Positions 7,048 through 15,388 of a DNA stretch of 64,000 bases are shown here, piece after piece. The DNA lies in NCBI RefSeq assembly GCF_008329535.1, contig NZ_NPKR01000017.1:1-64000 (forward strand), in the 5' to 3' direction. The notes under the pieces are model-generated. The model searched no databases. It saw nothing but the letters and a program-made list of their open reading frames with translations, and had not been told where the DNA came from. A program made the translations under genes and the position numbers. Source of the DNA: Mycolicibacterium sp. P1-18. GTDB lineage: Bacteria; Actinomycetota; Actinomycetes; Mycobacteriales; Mycobacteriaceae. How positions within the stretch are numbered: the first letter of the stretch is position 1; every line of letters starts with the position of its first letter.

Positions 7048-7812
7048 ATGACCACTGGGATGCGGATCTCGGAACTGGCGCGCCGCAGCGGCGTGCCCGC
7101 CTCCACGTTGCGCTACTACGGCCAGCTCGGCTTGCTTCCCGCCGACCGGACTTCAGCTGGCTACCGCCTCTACGACGAGGCCGCCCATCAGCGGCTGATG
7201 TTCATCGAGGCAGCCAAGCGGCTGCGGCTGCCACTGCCGGCCATCGCCGACCTGCTCATCGTCTGGCAGTCCGATGCCTGCCGTGCGGTCAAAGACCAGC
7301 TACGGCCGCTGCTGGTTCAGCGACTCACCGACACCACCGCCGCGATCACCGAGCTGCAGTCACTGCGAGAGGCGTTGACCGAGGCGAGAACCCGCCTCGA
7401 CGAGCTGCCCGACCGCGACCACCGCTGCGACCCGGAGTGCGCCTTCCTCCTCGACCAACGCGACCGTGTCACCGTCACCGCGGCCCCCGCGCTGCCCATC
7501 GCCGACCCCGGACCGCCAACGTGCTCCCTCGACAGCAAGGAGTACCACGACCGCATCGCCGCGTGGCATGACCTGCTGGCCGATGCGCACGTCGCTCCGA
7601 TTGCGGACGGGTTCGTCGCCAACCTTGCCCTCGCCCACGCGTCCGCGTTGACCGATCTCATCGTCGCCGAGCAATCCTGCTGCTCGTTTCTTCGGTTCAC
7701 CGTCGTGTTCACCAGCACCGATGCCCGGGTGACGGTCACCGGACCCGCCGACGCCCAACCACTGATCGCCGCACTCTCCAGCCCCGCCGCCCAGGAAGTC
7801 CGCCCATGCTGA
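7048..7812 (+). CDS. MerR-family regulator with Cys-rich C-terminal domain
   Basis: The protein has 254 residues. The winged helix (MRISELARRSGVPASTLRYY) starts at residue 5 and a dimerisation helix follows. Cys78 sits where metal-sensing MerR proteins carry their first ligand; CDPEC (Cys127, Cys131) and a Cys-Cys pair (211-212) add candidate ligands. Sensing of a thiophilic metal or reactive thiol agent is inferred. The extra ~110 residues beyond the normal MerR core are unusual. ATG 7048 fits a leaderless transcript; the upstream GTG at 7027 falls inside the operator. It overlaps the ynfA-like gene by 7 bp. Confidence 0.85.
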   Translation: MTTGMRISELARRSGVPASTLRYYGQLGLLPADRTSAGYRLYDEAAHQRLMFIEAAKRLRLPLPAIADLLIVWQSDACRAVKDQLRPLLVQRLTDTTAAITELQSLREALTEARTRLDELPDRDHRCDPECAFLLDQRDRVTVTAAPALPIADPGPPTCSLDSKEYHDRIAAWHDLLADAHVAPIADGFVANLALAHASALTDLIVAEQSCCSFLRFTVVFTSTDARVTVTGPADAQPLIAALSSPAAQEVRPC

Positions 7813-8141
7813 TCGCCAAGTCCATCGCCCTGTTCGTCGTGGCCGCCCTCTTCGAGATCGGCGGCGCCTGGCTGGTGTGGCAAGGCGTGCGGGAACACCG
7901 CGGTTGGATCTGGGCCGGCCTGGGTGTCATCGCGCTCGGTGCCTACGGGTTCGTCGCCACCCTGCAGCCTGACGCCCACTTCGGTCGCATCCTCGCCGCG
8001 TACGGCGGGGTGTTCGTCGCCGGCTCCCTGCTGTGGGGCATGGCGTTCGACGGATTTCGACCCGACCGATGGGACGTCACCGGCGCGATCGTCTGCATCC
8101 TGGGGGTCGCCGTCATCATGTACGCCCCGCGCGGCGCATGA
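7806..8141 (+). CDS. YnfA-family (UPF0060) small membrane protein
   Basis: This 111-residue protein has four hydrophobic helices and the family signatures LFEIGGAWLVW near the N-terminus and GFRPDRWDVTGA before the last helix. YnfA proteins resemble small multidrug resistance pumps and sit in the inner membrane. Its ATG lies inside the last codons of the MerR gene, so the two are cotranscribed and coupled, and it is the likely output of that regulator. The MerR cysteines hint at metal or thiol-reactive stress. Confidence 0.88.
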   Translation: MLIAKSIALFVVAALFEIGGAWLVWQGVREHRGWIWAGLGVIALGAYGFVATLQPDAHFGRILAAYGGVFVAGSLLWGMAFDGFRPDRWDVTGAIVCILGVAVIMYAPRGA

Positions 8142-8151
8142 CGCCGACGAG

Positions 8152-8961
8152 TCAGCGCACCGCCGTGGTCCAGAGGTGGCGGGCCAAGCTCTGGGTGGCC
8201 ATTTGGGTGGCGTCCCAGGGTGATCCGAGGGGCGGGGTGTCGGACAGGTCCAGTTCGGAGAAGCCCTCGACGGTCATGTCGTGGAACAGTGCGGCGGCGG
8301 CGTAGGTGTCAATGCGCTTGGACACCTCCGCGCTGCGATGCCCGACCAGCTGCGCGCCCAGCAAGCGGCCGGTGCGTTCGTCGCCGGTGATCCGGATGTG
8401 GATCGGGGTGGCGCCCGGGTAGTAGGGCTTGTGGTCATCCGGGGTGGCCGAGGTGGTGACCGGTGTCCACTCGCGGTCGGCGGCGAGCACCTCGTGGTCG
8501 CGCAGTCCGGTGCGGGCGGCCACCAGGTCGAAGACCTTGACGACCTGGGTGCCCAGGCTGCCGGCGAACCGCGCCGAGCCGCCGAGGGCGTTCTCCCCGG
8601 CGACGCGGCCCTGCTTGTGGGCGGTGGTGCCTAGCGGTAACCACGTCAGTCCGAGCAGGCGGTGGTGGGTGTGGACGCAGTCCCCGGCGGCGAACACATC
8701 CGCCAAGGTGGTGCGCATCGCCTCGTCCACGGCAATCGCACCCTTGGCCCCGAGGTCGGCGCCGGCGTCGGCGGCCAGCTCCACGTCGGGTCGCACGCCG
8801 ACCACGACGAGCACCAAGTCGACTGTCTGCTGCAGGGTTTTGCCGTCCCAGTGGGCGGTCACGGTGAGGGCTCCGGTGTCGGTGCGGGTGACCGCGGAGA
8901 CGGTGGTGTGGGTCAGGACCTGCACGCCGTGGCGTTCCAGTTCGTCGTGCACTAGAGCCAC
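8152..8961 (-). pseudogene. C-terminal fragment of a pyridine-nucleotide disulfide oxidoreductase
   Basis: The 269 residues cover the last part of the NAD domain, the ATG-like FAD segment (DVFAAGDCVHTHH) and the dimerisation domain of CoA-disulfide reductase or NADH oxidase-like enzymes. The N-terminal FAD domain with its GxGxxG and redox cysteine, and the NAD GxGxxG, are absent. In-frame sequence upstream (to a stop near 9032) is low-complexity Arg/Ala. The gene therefore lost its first ~190 codons, most likely at a recombination junction near 8960. It faces the YnfA gene tail to tail. Confidence 0.7.
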
Positions 8962-9144
8962 ACGGCGCGCGCGAGAGCGGCTGACTCGCGACGGGACGGG
9001 CGTGGCCGCTGCTTCAGCGCCGACCGGCCGCTAGCTCGCCCCTTTGATCAGGTGACTTGTCCGGTTCGCGGTCCAATTCGAGCCATGGGACCATCGACGA
9101 TCGCGTTAGCGTCGACGTTGACGTGCACTTGGGACACTGAGGCG

Positions 9145-9978
9145 GTGAGCAACAGTGAACCGCTGCTGGGCCCGGGCCTCGTCGTCGTGTGCGTCGTCAT
9201 GGCGGTGGCTGCGGGACTCGTCTCCAAGTTCGTACTGAGAGGTTCCTTATGGCCCGTGCCTCGCGCTGCCGTCCGTGCGGCGGTGCAGCTGGCCGCGGTC
9301 GCCACCGTGCTTGCCGCGGCCATGTCGCGACTGTGGTCGTCGGTACTGGTCCTGATGGTGATGTTCGCGGTCGCTGCGGTGACGGCGGCCCGCCGCAGCG
9401 AGGCCGACCGCGGATCGCTGTGGCTGGCACTGTCCCTCGCCGTCGGAATGGCCGCCGTCATACCGCTTTTGCTTCTAAGCGGGGTGGTGCCGTTGACGGG
9501 GGTGGCGTTGGTTCCGGTGTTCGGAATCGTGCTGGGCGGCACGATGACCGCCGCGGCGGTGGCGGCCCGTCGCGCTCTAGACGCGTTGAGCCTGCGATGG
9601 GGGGAAGTCGAGGCGGCGCTGAGTCTAGGTCTGTCCGAGCGTGACTCGCGGATGGAGGTGATCGAGCGGCCACTGGCCGATGCGTTGCTTCCGAACCTCG
9701 ATCAAGCCCGCACTGCTGGTTTGGTGACGCTGCCCGGCGCGTTCGTGGGTGTCTTGTTGGCGACGGGGTCCGCGGCGCAGGCAGGTGCGGTCCAGGTGAT
9801 GGTGTTGGTCTCTCTTCTGCTCGCGCAAGCCTGCGGTGTCGCGGTCACCGGGGAGATGGTGGCGCGCGGCCGGATTGCACGCTCGAACCCGGTAGCCCCG
9901 AAAACCCATGGGTGGGGTGGCGCTGCCCGCGGGCTCGCGTCCGTCGTTCACCGCCGACGGGATGGGTCCCGGACTTAG
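9145..9978 (+). CDS. FetB-like (UPF0014) membrane permease
   Basis: This 277-residue protein has six to seven hydrophobic segments. It carries the UPF0014 signature around MTAAAVAARRALD, followed by the ERDSRMEVIERPLADALLPNLDQARTAG stretch (cited in part), where family members have a conserved cytoplasmic loop. E. coli FetB partners an ATPase FetA in iron export; no ATPase gene is adjacent here. The start is uncertain: GTG 9145 gives a length near FetB, while an ATG at 9052 would add 31 non-membrane residues. Confidence 0.8.
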   Translation: MSNSEPLLGPGLVVVCVVMAVAAGLVSKFVLRGSLWPVPRAAVRAAVQLAAVATVLAAAMSRLWSSVLVLMVMFAVAAVTAARRSEADRGSLWLALSLAVGMAAVIPLLLLSGVVPLTGVALVPVFGIVLGGTMTAAAVAARRALDALSLRWGEVEAALSLGLSERDSRMEVIERPLADALLPNLDQARTAGLVTLPGAFVGVLLATGSAAQAGAVQVMVLVSLLLAQACGVAVTGEMVARGRIARSNPVAPKTHGWGGAARGLASVVHRRRDGSRT

Positions 9979-10250
9979 CCGCCGCCAGGTTCTCCGCGGC
10001 CGTCTAGCGACCGGCGTAAGTAGTCACCGTCGTGGCGACCGCCGTCACTCTGACTGTGGCCATGGCCGCCGCGGTGGTGATGCGTGCCGCCATGTTCGGA
10101 TCCCGCGGCGAACCCGGCGGCGAAGACGGACCCAATGACGACGATCGTCGCCGCAACCGACATCAGGAGGGCGGCCGCCCGACCGAGTCGACCCCGGGGT
10201 CTGACTCGAAACCACCGCGACGACGGCGGTGTCGAAGGCGGCTCTGTCAT
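9975..10250 (-). CDS. Small His-rich single-pass membrane protein
   Basis: This 91-residue protein has a Pro/Ser N-terminus, a basic stretch, one membrane helix (about 28-50, ending in AAGFAAGSEH) and a short outer tail rich in His (HHHRGGHGHSQ). Such a tail could bind metal ions. It lies about 30 bases downstream of the COG4705-like gene on the same strand and is probably cotranscribed with it. It overlaps the FetB-like stop by four bases, tail to tail. No family is recognised. Confidence 0.6.
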   Translation of the reverse strand: MTEPPSTPPSSRWFRVRPRGRLGRAAALLMSVAATIVVIGSVFAAGFAAGSEHGGTHHHRGGHGHSQSDGGRHDGDYLRRSLDGRGEPGGG

Positions 10251-10280
10251 CTCGATTCGTCCGTTCGTCGAGGTCCTGGG

Positions 10281-11516
10281 TTACTTGAGTGCGGTCAGCA
10301 GGTCGTTTAGGGCGTGCGTCTCGGTGTCGGGATCGGGGGTGGCGGCCCGGATCGAGGTGAGCACGGCGTCAATGCGGCCGTCGATGGCCGTCCACGTGTC
10401 TTCGTCCATCGGCTCGAGTCTGGGTTGCGCCTGATCCCAAGCGGTTTCGAGGGTGTTGGCGCTGGCCGTCGCGCCTGCTTGATCACCTGCCTTCACCTTG
10501 ATCAGAGTGTCCACGGTGATCCTGTGGAAACTCACCACGTCGGTAGCCGGGAACTTTGCGGTGGCCTGGCCGGGAGCGATGGCGGTGATCACAGTGGGGC
10601 CCTCGGCTCCAGGGGGTGCGCCATGGGGCTGAGCGTGAGCCCACCCGAGCAACGCCGAGGCGGCAACGGCAACCACGGCGAAATAGCCCAGCATCGCCTT
10701 CTCACGGCCCGGGTTGGCCGCCTGGGGTTCATCGGTCTTCTCGATCACGTCGGCGTGGGTGACCGTGAGGTAGACGACGGTAGCGAGGATCGCGGTCAGG
10801 AAGATCGCGCTGGTGATGGCGACGCCGAGTCCGAGACCTTGCTGATCCTTCGAGAAGCCCAGCCAGTCACCCAGGTTCGCGCCGAGTGGGCGGGTGAGGA
10901 TGTAGGCAAGCCAGAACGACAGGACCGCGTTGGCGCCGAGCTTCCAGCCGACGGCGACCGCGACGATCAGGCCGGCCGGCAGCAGGACCGCGATGCCGGG
11001 GCTCCAGCCGGTGAGCTCCAGCGTCCAGTCGCCTGCGGCGGTGCCGAGGGCGAAGGTGACCAGGATGGCCAGCCAGTAGAACAGTTCGCGAGGCTTGGTG
11101 GTGATGCTGTGGATCGATAGCGTCCGTTCCTTGGCCCACCACACCCCGAATACCACCGCGAGGACCGCGGCGAACACGCTGGTGCTCAGCGCCAGCGGCA
11201 CACCGAGGTCGTCGGTGAGGATATCGGTGTAGAGCGTGCCGGTCACCGACACCAGGACGACGGTGAGCCAGTAGACGAACGGCTTGTACCGGTCCAGGGC
11301 CAGTTGCCACCCCAGGACGACGGCCAGCACGGCGGTGAACACGATCGCCGTGACGTTCAAGCCGACGCCGAGTGTCATGTTGATCCAGTCGGCGAAGCTC
11401 TCGCCCACGGTGGTGCACAGAATCTTGATCACCCAGAACCACACCGTGATCTCCGGGACCTTGCTCAGCACGTGGCGGCGGGTGGTGACCTGCACGGATC
11501 TGGTTGTCTCACTCAC
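10281..11516 (-). CDS. COG4705-like multispanning membrane protein
   Basis: The protein has 411 residues. The first ~270 form eight or more membrane helices arranged as two similar halves; each half repeats a pattern around a tryptophan and Asp/Glu (ADWINMTLG, GDWTLELTG, GDWLGF). One more helix and a ~120-residue helical outer domain rich in Ala, Thr and Asp follow. It resembles membrane proteins of COG4705, whose function is unknown. GTG 11516 was chosen because longer frames cross the regulatory boxes at 11540-11595. The boxes suggest response-regulator control, shared with the divergent PAP2 gene. Confidence 0.75.
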   Translation of the reverse strand: MSETTRSVQVTTRRHVLSKVPEITVWFWVIKILCTTVGESFADWINMTLGVGLNVTAIVFTAVLAVVLGWQLALDRYKPFVYWLTVVLVSVTGTLYTDILTDDLGVPLALSTSVFAAVLAVVFGVWWAKERTLSIHSITTKPRELFYWLAILVTFALGTAAGDWTLELTGWSPGIAVLLPAGLIVAVAVGWKLGANAVLSFWLAYILTRPLGANLGDWLGFSKDQQGLGLGVAITSAIFLTAILATVVYLTVTHADVIEKTDEPQAANPGREKAMLGYFAVVAVAASALLGWAHAQPHGAPPGAEGPTVITAIAPGQATAKFPATDVVSFHRITVDTLIKVKAGDQAGATASANTLETAWDQAQPRLEPMDEDTWTAIDGRIDAVLTSIRAATPDPDTETHALNDLLTALK

Positions 11517-11539
11517 GGTTCGGAAACGTACGGACCCGT

Positions 11540-11595
11540 CGCTGAGGCCCCGCTGAGAAGACTGGGGCCGACGGGTCCTCAGCGTGGTCTCAGCG
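11540..11595. promoter_or_regulatory. Two pairs of response-regulator boxes between divergent genes
   Basis: CGCTGAGG (11540) and CGCTGAGA (11551) are direct repeats 11 bp apart. CCTCAGCG (11577) and TCTCAGCG (11588) repeat the same word on the other strand, again 11 bp apart. OmpR-type regulators bind direct repeats with 10-11 bp spacing, so each pair probably serves one of the two divergent promoters. Confidence 0.75.
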
Positions 11596-11616
11596 TCCCA
11601 GCTCGATGCTGGCGCC

Positions 11617-12357
11617 ATGCATCAGCGTCATCTGAACCACCCGGCACGACAGCGCCAACCACGTAGCGACCGTCGGCGGAACCTAGCGGTCGTCATGGTT
11701 GCGTCGACGGTGTTGCTGCTCTTCCTCGGGCTGGCCGCCGTCGCACACACTGCGGGGGACGGGACCGCGGTGGATCACGCCGTCCTGGGGTGGATGGTCC
11801 ACCACCGGGGCAGATGGTCGACGACACTGGCTATCGCGGTGACCAACGCCGGCAGTCCCGTCGCGATGACCCTGCTCGCGGTGCTCGCCGCGGTGCTGCT
11901 GTGGCGACGATACAGCTCGGTGGTCCCTGGCCTCGTCGTCGTCGCTACGTTGGCGGCGGCCACCGGGGTGAGCACGATGACCAAGGCCGTCGTCGGCGCC
12001 CATCGTCCACCGCGGTCGGTGCAGCTGCTGCTCGAGGTGGATCCGACGTTCCCGTCGGGACACGTCACGGGAACCGCGGCTCTGGTCGGCATCGTGGCCG
12101 TCGTCCTGGGGCGCGGCGCGAGTTCTACGGCGCGTTGCGTGCTGGCGGCGTGTGTTCTCGTCGCGACGGTCGGCGTCGCACTCACCCGCCTCTATCTCGG
12201 TGTGCATTGGCTGACCGACGTGATCGGCGGCTCGCTTCTCGGTGGATTGGCCGTGCTCAGCGGTTCGGTGGCGCTCGCCGCGCTGGCGCCCGCACGCGTG
12301 CGACCCGCCCTCCAACCATGCGAGTCACCCGTACCGCCGGCATCACGAATGGCATGA
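11617..12357 (+). CDS. PAP2-family phosphatase, membrane-bound
   Basis: This 246-residue protein has about six membrane segments. All three PAP2 motifs are present: KAVVGAHRPPR, PSGHVTG, and TRLYLGVHWLTDV with the catalytic His. The reaction would be removal of phosphate from a lipid such as phosphatidate or a polyprenyl diphosphate, at the outer face of the membrane. ATG 11617 is preferred because a start at 11584 lies within the response-regulator boxes. The histidine kinase gene follows 77 bases downstream on the same strand. Confidence 0.88.
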   Translation: MHQRHLNHPARQRQPRSDRRRNLAVVMVASTVLLLFLGLAAVAHTAGDGTAVDHAVLGWMVHHRGRWSTTLAIAVTNAGSPVAMTLLAVLAAVLLWRRYSSVVPGLVVVATLAAATGVSTMTKAVVGAHRPPRSVQLLLEVDPTFPSGHVTGTAALVGIVAVVLGRGASSTARCVLAACVLVATVGVALTRLYLGVHWLTDVIGGSLLGGLAVLSGSVALAALAPARVRPALQPCESPVPPASRMA

Positions 12358-12434
12358 TCCGCACAGTCGCGCTGCGACGAACACCTTCCGTTGACGCGGA
12401 GGGGGACCATGCCGACCACCGCGGGGGAGCGACC

Positions 12435-13820
12435 GTGCCTCACGTGAGACGCCCACGCACCTGGTGGCAGCCGCGGTATTGGGGAATTTCGGCCCGATCG
12501 GCCCTCGTCGCGGCCACGGTCGTGCTGGTGGCCTTCGCCCTCGCCGGTGCGGGTCTGGCGTTCATCCTGTACCGCTCGCTGCTCTCCGGCGTCGACGACG
12601 CGGCCACGGGCCGGGTCAAGGACATCGTCGCGGCCTTGCGGTTCGACACCGGTGCGGAGCTCGACGGCGAACTGATGGCGACCGATCAGCGGATCGTCGC
12701 GGTACAGGTCATCGACGGATCGGGAACCGTCATCAAGCGTTCGGCGTCAGCACCGGAGGCCCCGTTGGTCGACATGGCCGCCTTTGGTAGCGGCCCACGG
12801 ACCGGATTGTCCGATCACGCCTCCCGCGACGGGGACATGCGCATCAGCGGTGACACCGTCGGTCGGTACACCGTTCTCGTAGGGGCGGGTAGCGAAGCGG
12901 TGGAGTCGACCGTCAAGACCGTCCTGGTCTTGCTCGTGGGTGCGGCGCCAGTCATCACCGTGGTGTCGGCGGCGGTCACCTATCACCTGGTGGCTCGCTC
13001 GCTTCTCTCCGTGGACGCGATTCGCGCACGAGTCGCCGCGATCAGCACCTCAGACCTAGCCGAGCGCGTTCCCGTGCCGACCAATTACGACGAGATTTCC
13101 GCACTCGCGGTCACCATGAACGAAATGCTGGCCCGCATCGAATCCGGCCATGACGCCCAGCGTCGCTTCGTCGGCGACGCGTCTCACGAACTGCGTAGCC
13201 CCGTCGCCGCCATTCTGACGGCACTCGACGTCGTGCAAGCCCACCCGGAACTGCTCAACGGCGAATTCGCGTCGGCCACGTTGCGTCCCGAGGCGCAGCG
13301 GATGGAGTCCCTCGTCGAAGACCTTCTGCTGCTCGCGCGTGCCGACGAACGCAGAATTGCGTTGCAACGCAGAGACGTCGACCTCGACGACGTCGCCTCG
13401 AACGAGATGGGCCGTCTCCTTCGGGAGACGACGATGACCGTCGTCGCCGACTTGGCGCCGACGCGTCTCATCGGCGATCCCAGCGGACTCTCCCGCGTCT
13501 TGCGCAACCTTCTCGAGAACGCAGCGAGGCACGCCACCTCGATGGTGGAACTGAGGGTCCATCAGGACGGGACGAACGCCGTGGTGACCGTCGGCGACGA
13601 CGGTCCTGGTATCCCGGCGGCGGAGCGGGAGCGCGTGTTCGACCGATTCGTGCGACTGGACTCCGACCGGTCGCGACGCGGCGGGGGAGCCGGATTGGGG
13701 CTTGCCATCGTCTCGGAAGTGGTTGCCGCACATGGCGGCAACGTCATGATCGGAGACCGGCCGGGTGGAGGCGCGCTGCTCGTGGTGCAGCTGCCGCTGG
13801 GCAACGTCGCCGATGCCTAG
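12435..13820 (+). CDS. Sensor histidine kinase
   Basis: The protein has 461 residues. A first membrane helix (about 24-46), an extracytoplasmic sensor of ~110 residues and a second helix (about 160-182) are followed by a HAMP linker. The phosphoacceptor is His251 in DASHELRSP. The ATPase domain has its N-box at Asn362 (LLENAARH), DDGPGIP and GGGAGLGLAIV. GTG 12435 has GGGGGAG upstream. Its likely partner regulator is encoded convergently, with four bases between the stops. The sensed signal is unknown. Confidence 0.9.
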   Translation: MPHVRRPRTWWQPRYWGISARSALVAATVVLVAFALAGAGLAFILYRSLLSGVDDAATGRVKDIVAALRFDTGAELDGELMATDQRIVAVQVIDGSGTVIKRSASAPEAPLVDMAAFGSGPRTGLSDHASRDGDMRISGDTVGRYTVLVGAGSEAVESTVKTVLVLLVGAAPVITVVSAAVTYHLVARSLLSVDAIRARVAAISTSDLAERVPVPTNYDEISALAVTMNEMLARIESGHDAQRRFVGDASHELRSPVAAILTALDVVQAHPELLNGEFASATLRPEAQRMESLVEDLLLLARADERRIALQRRDVDLDDVASNEMGRLLRETTMTVVADLAPTRLIGDPSGLSRVLRNLLENAARHATSMVELRVHQDGTNAVVTVGDDGPGIPAAERERVFDRFVRLDSDRSRRGGGAGLGLAIVSEVVAAHGGNVMIGDRPGGGALLVVQLPLGNVADA

Positions 13821-13824
13821 CTCG

Positions 13825-14514
13825 TCAGCTGCCGGTGGCGTAGTCGCCGGAGTCCAATCGGTACCCCGCCCCGCGGACCGTCTGAATCGTGGTGGTGCCG
13901 AAGGGCGTGTCGATCTTACGGCGCACGTAGCCGACGTACACCTCCACCACGTTGTCCGGACCGGCATAGTGAGCGTCCCAGACATGCTGCAGCATCTCGT
14001 TCTTGGTGACGACGGTGTCCTTGTGCCGCATGAGGTATTCGAGCACGCCGTACTCGCGCGGCGTCAGCTCGATCGGCGTGGAATCGCGCGCTACGACCCG
14101 TCGTGCCGGATCGAGGGTGAGCGTTCCGGCGGTCAAGATGACCGGACGCTGCGGTGCGCCGCGCCGCAGCAGGGCGCGCAGTCGCGCCAGTAGAACGATG
14201 AACGCGGCGGGCTTGCTGAGGTAGTCGTCGGCGCCGAGATCGAAGGCATCGGTCTGGTCGTAGTCACCGTCCTTGGCGGTCAGCATCAGCACGGGCGTCC
14301 ACACGTCGCGCGCACGCAGCTTGCGCAGCACCTCGTAACCGTTGAGGCCCGGCAGCATGATGTCCAGGACGATGACGTCGAAGGCGTTCTCGGTCGCCTC
14401 CCAGAGGCCGTCGACGCCGTTGTCGGCGTGGACGACCACGAAGCCCTCCGCGCGTAGGCCCATGGTGAGAGTGGCGGCGAACCGGGGTTCGTCCTCGACG
14501 ATCAAGACCTTCAC
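13825..14514 (-). CDS. OmpR-family response regulator
   Basis: The protein has 229 residues. The receiver domain carries the phosphorylatable Asp51 (VLDIMLPG), acidic residues EDE at 7-9 and a Lys near 103. A C-terminal winged helix ends in TTIQTVRGAGYRL. It is transcribed toward the histidine kinase, which is unusual for a cognate pair. CTCAGCG-type direct repeats upstream of the PAP2/COG4705 genes and of the neighbouring exported protein are plausible binding sites for this regulator. That link is inferred from position and spacing. Confidence 0.92.
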   Translation of the reverse strand: MKVLIVEDEPRFAATLTMGLRAEGFVVVHADNGVDGLWEATENAFDVIVLDIMLPGLNGYEVLRKLRARDVWTPVLMLTAKDGDYDQTDAFDLGADDYLSKPAAFIVLLARLRALLRRGAPQRPVILTAGTLTLDPARRVVARDSTPIELTPREYGVLEYLMRHKDTVVTKNEMLQHVWDAHYAGPDNVVEVYVGYVRRKIDTPFGTTTIQTVRGAGYRLDSGDYATGS

Positions 14515-14632
14515 GGGTGCTCATCCTTCACGCGTTGGGCGAGGGTTTCCAGAGGCGGTGGCGATGAGGCCGCGACCGGGCGCGTCATCGGGGTGGACGC
14601 GTCGGCCGCGGCCGGTCGTCGCGGAGAGACGG

Positions 14633-14908
14633 CTACCGCGCCGGCGGTGCTGGCGGTCGGGTCGAGTCCGGGGTGTCACCCGGCTCGGGCAGATCGGGTT
14701 GACCCGCCACATCGGGAGCGTCGGTCGCATCGGGGGTGTCGCCAGGCTCCGGGGTGTCGGGCACCCCCGACACATCGGGTGCGTCGGTTGGCGTCGGGCT
14801 TTGGGGGACGGGGCCGTTCATCGGACTGGCGACAGCGACCACTCCCGCACCGCCGACCAGGATGGCTGCCGCCGCGATGCCCGCGGCGATTACGTGGCGT
14901 TTCCGCAT
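14633..14908 (-). CDS. Small exported protein with 21-residue tandem repeat
   Basis: This 91-residue protein has a basic start (MRKRH), a hydrophobic Ala/Val/Gly segment at about 6-28 (signal peptide or anchor) and a Pro/Asp-rich outer region. Residues 41-61 and 62-82 are near-identical tandem repeats beginning TDAPDV and ending PEPGDTPD. ATG 14908 has AAAGGAGAA just upstream. Boxes like those near 11.5 kb lie about 70 bases upstream, so it probably belongs to the same regulon. No enzyme motif is visible; an envelope structural or linker role is a guess. Confidence 0.75.
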   Translation of the reverse strand: MRKRHVIAAGIAAAAILVGGAGVVAVASPMNGPVPQSPTPTDAPDVSGVPDTPEPGDTPDATDAPDVAGQPDLPEPGDTPDSTRPPAPPAR

Positions 14909-14973
14909 GGTGGGTTCTCCTTTCACGCGCCGCCAGATTGTGCGGCGTCGACCAGACCACCGTCGCAGCGTGT

Positions 14974-14991
14974 CGCTGTGAGGACGCTGAG
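14974..14991 (-). promoter_or_regulatory. Response-regulator box upstream of the repeat protein
   Basis: On the minus strand CTCAGCG and CACAGCG are direct repeats exactly 11 bp apart. The same word and spacing occur at 11540-11595. The site lies about 70 bases upstream of ATG 14908. Confidence 0.6.
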
Positions 14992-15350
14992 CTCGACGGA
15001 GGTATGGGAGAGGTTTTACGGTGGCGGGTGACTCAGATTGCAGATCATTCGGGTGGCTCAAGTGAGCGGGCAATTTGAGTCGGGACAGTTGCCGCGGTTT
15101 AGGGGCAGTCCGGCGTCTCCGGGCATGCCTGAATCTTCTATGCCGCGGGGACAGTCGATCTATCGGCTCACTCCCACGGGCGAGCGTGCCGACTCTTAAA
15201 CGGTGGATCAGATGCGTGTACGGCAGACGTCGTGACCACAAATCTGACGACAACGCTGACGACAGTCGCGCGCTGAGCTACGGCTACGACACGCCGTTCG
15301 TGCTGCTAAACGGCCTGTTCGCGGTGCCTGCCCGCTCCTGGCAGTGTGGG

Positions 15351-15380
15351 GGTCAGGGGTTCGAATCCCCTTAGCTCCAC
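15351..15380 (+). other. tRNA-Ala 3' remnant (putative attachment site)
   Basis: A T-arm (AGGGG-TTCGAAT-CCCCT) is followed by the acceptor strand TAGCTCC and discriminator A. T at the position corresponding to 70 in the acceptor is the G3-U70 mark of tRNA-Ala. No D-arm, anticodon arm or matching GGGGCTA lies in the 75 bases upstream, so this is not a working tRNA. Such 3' fragments are left as one attachment site when an element integrates into a tRNA gene. Because a terminator follows, this should be the chromosomal end, with the element to its left. Confidence 0.75.
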
Positions 15381-15388
15381 TCGAAAAA

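Noticed and set aside
15225..15300. Antisense TAGCTCAGC, resembling a tRNA D-arm on the minus strand
   Set aside because: No acceptor stem, anticodon arm or T-arm could be fitted around it; probably chance.
15305..15380. A complete tRNA gene ending at 15380
   Set aside because: The upstream 45 bases lack D-arm, a loop with T33 and a strand pairing with TAGCTCC. Only the 3' part is real.
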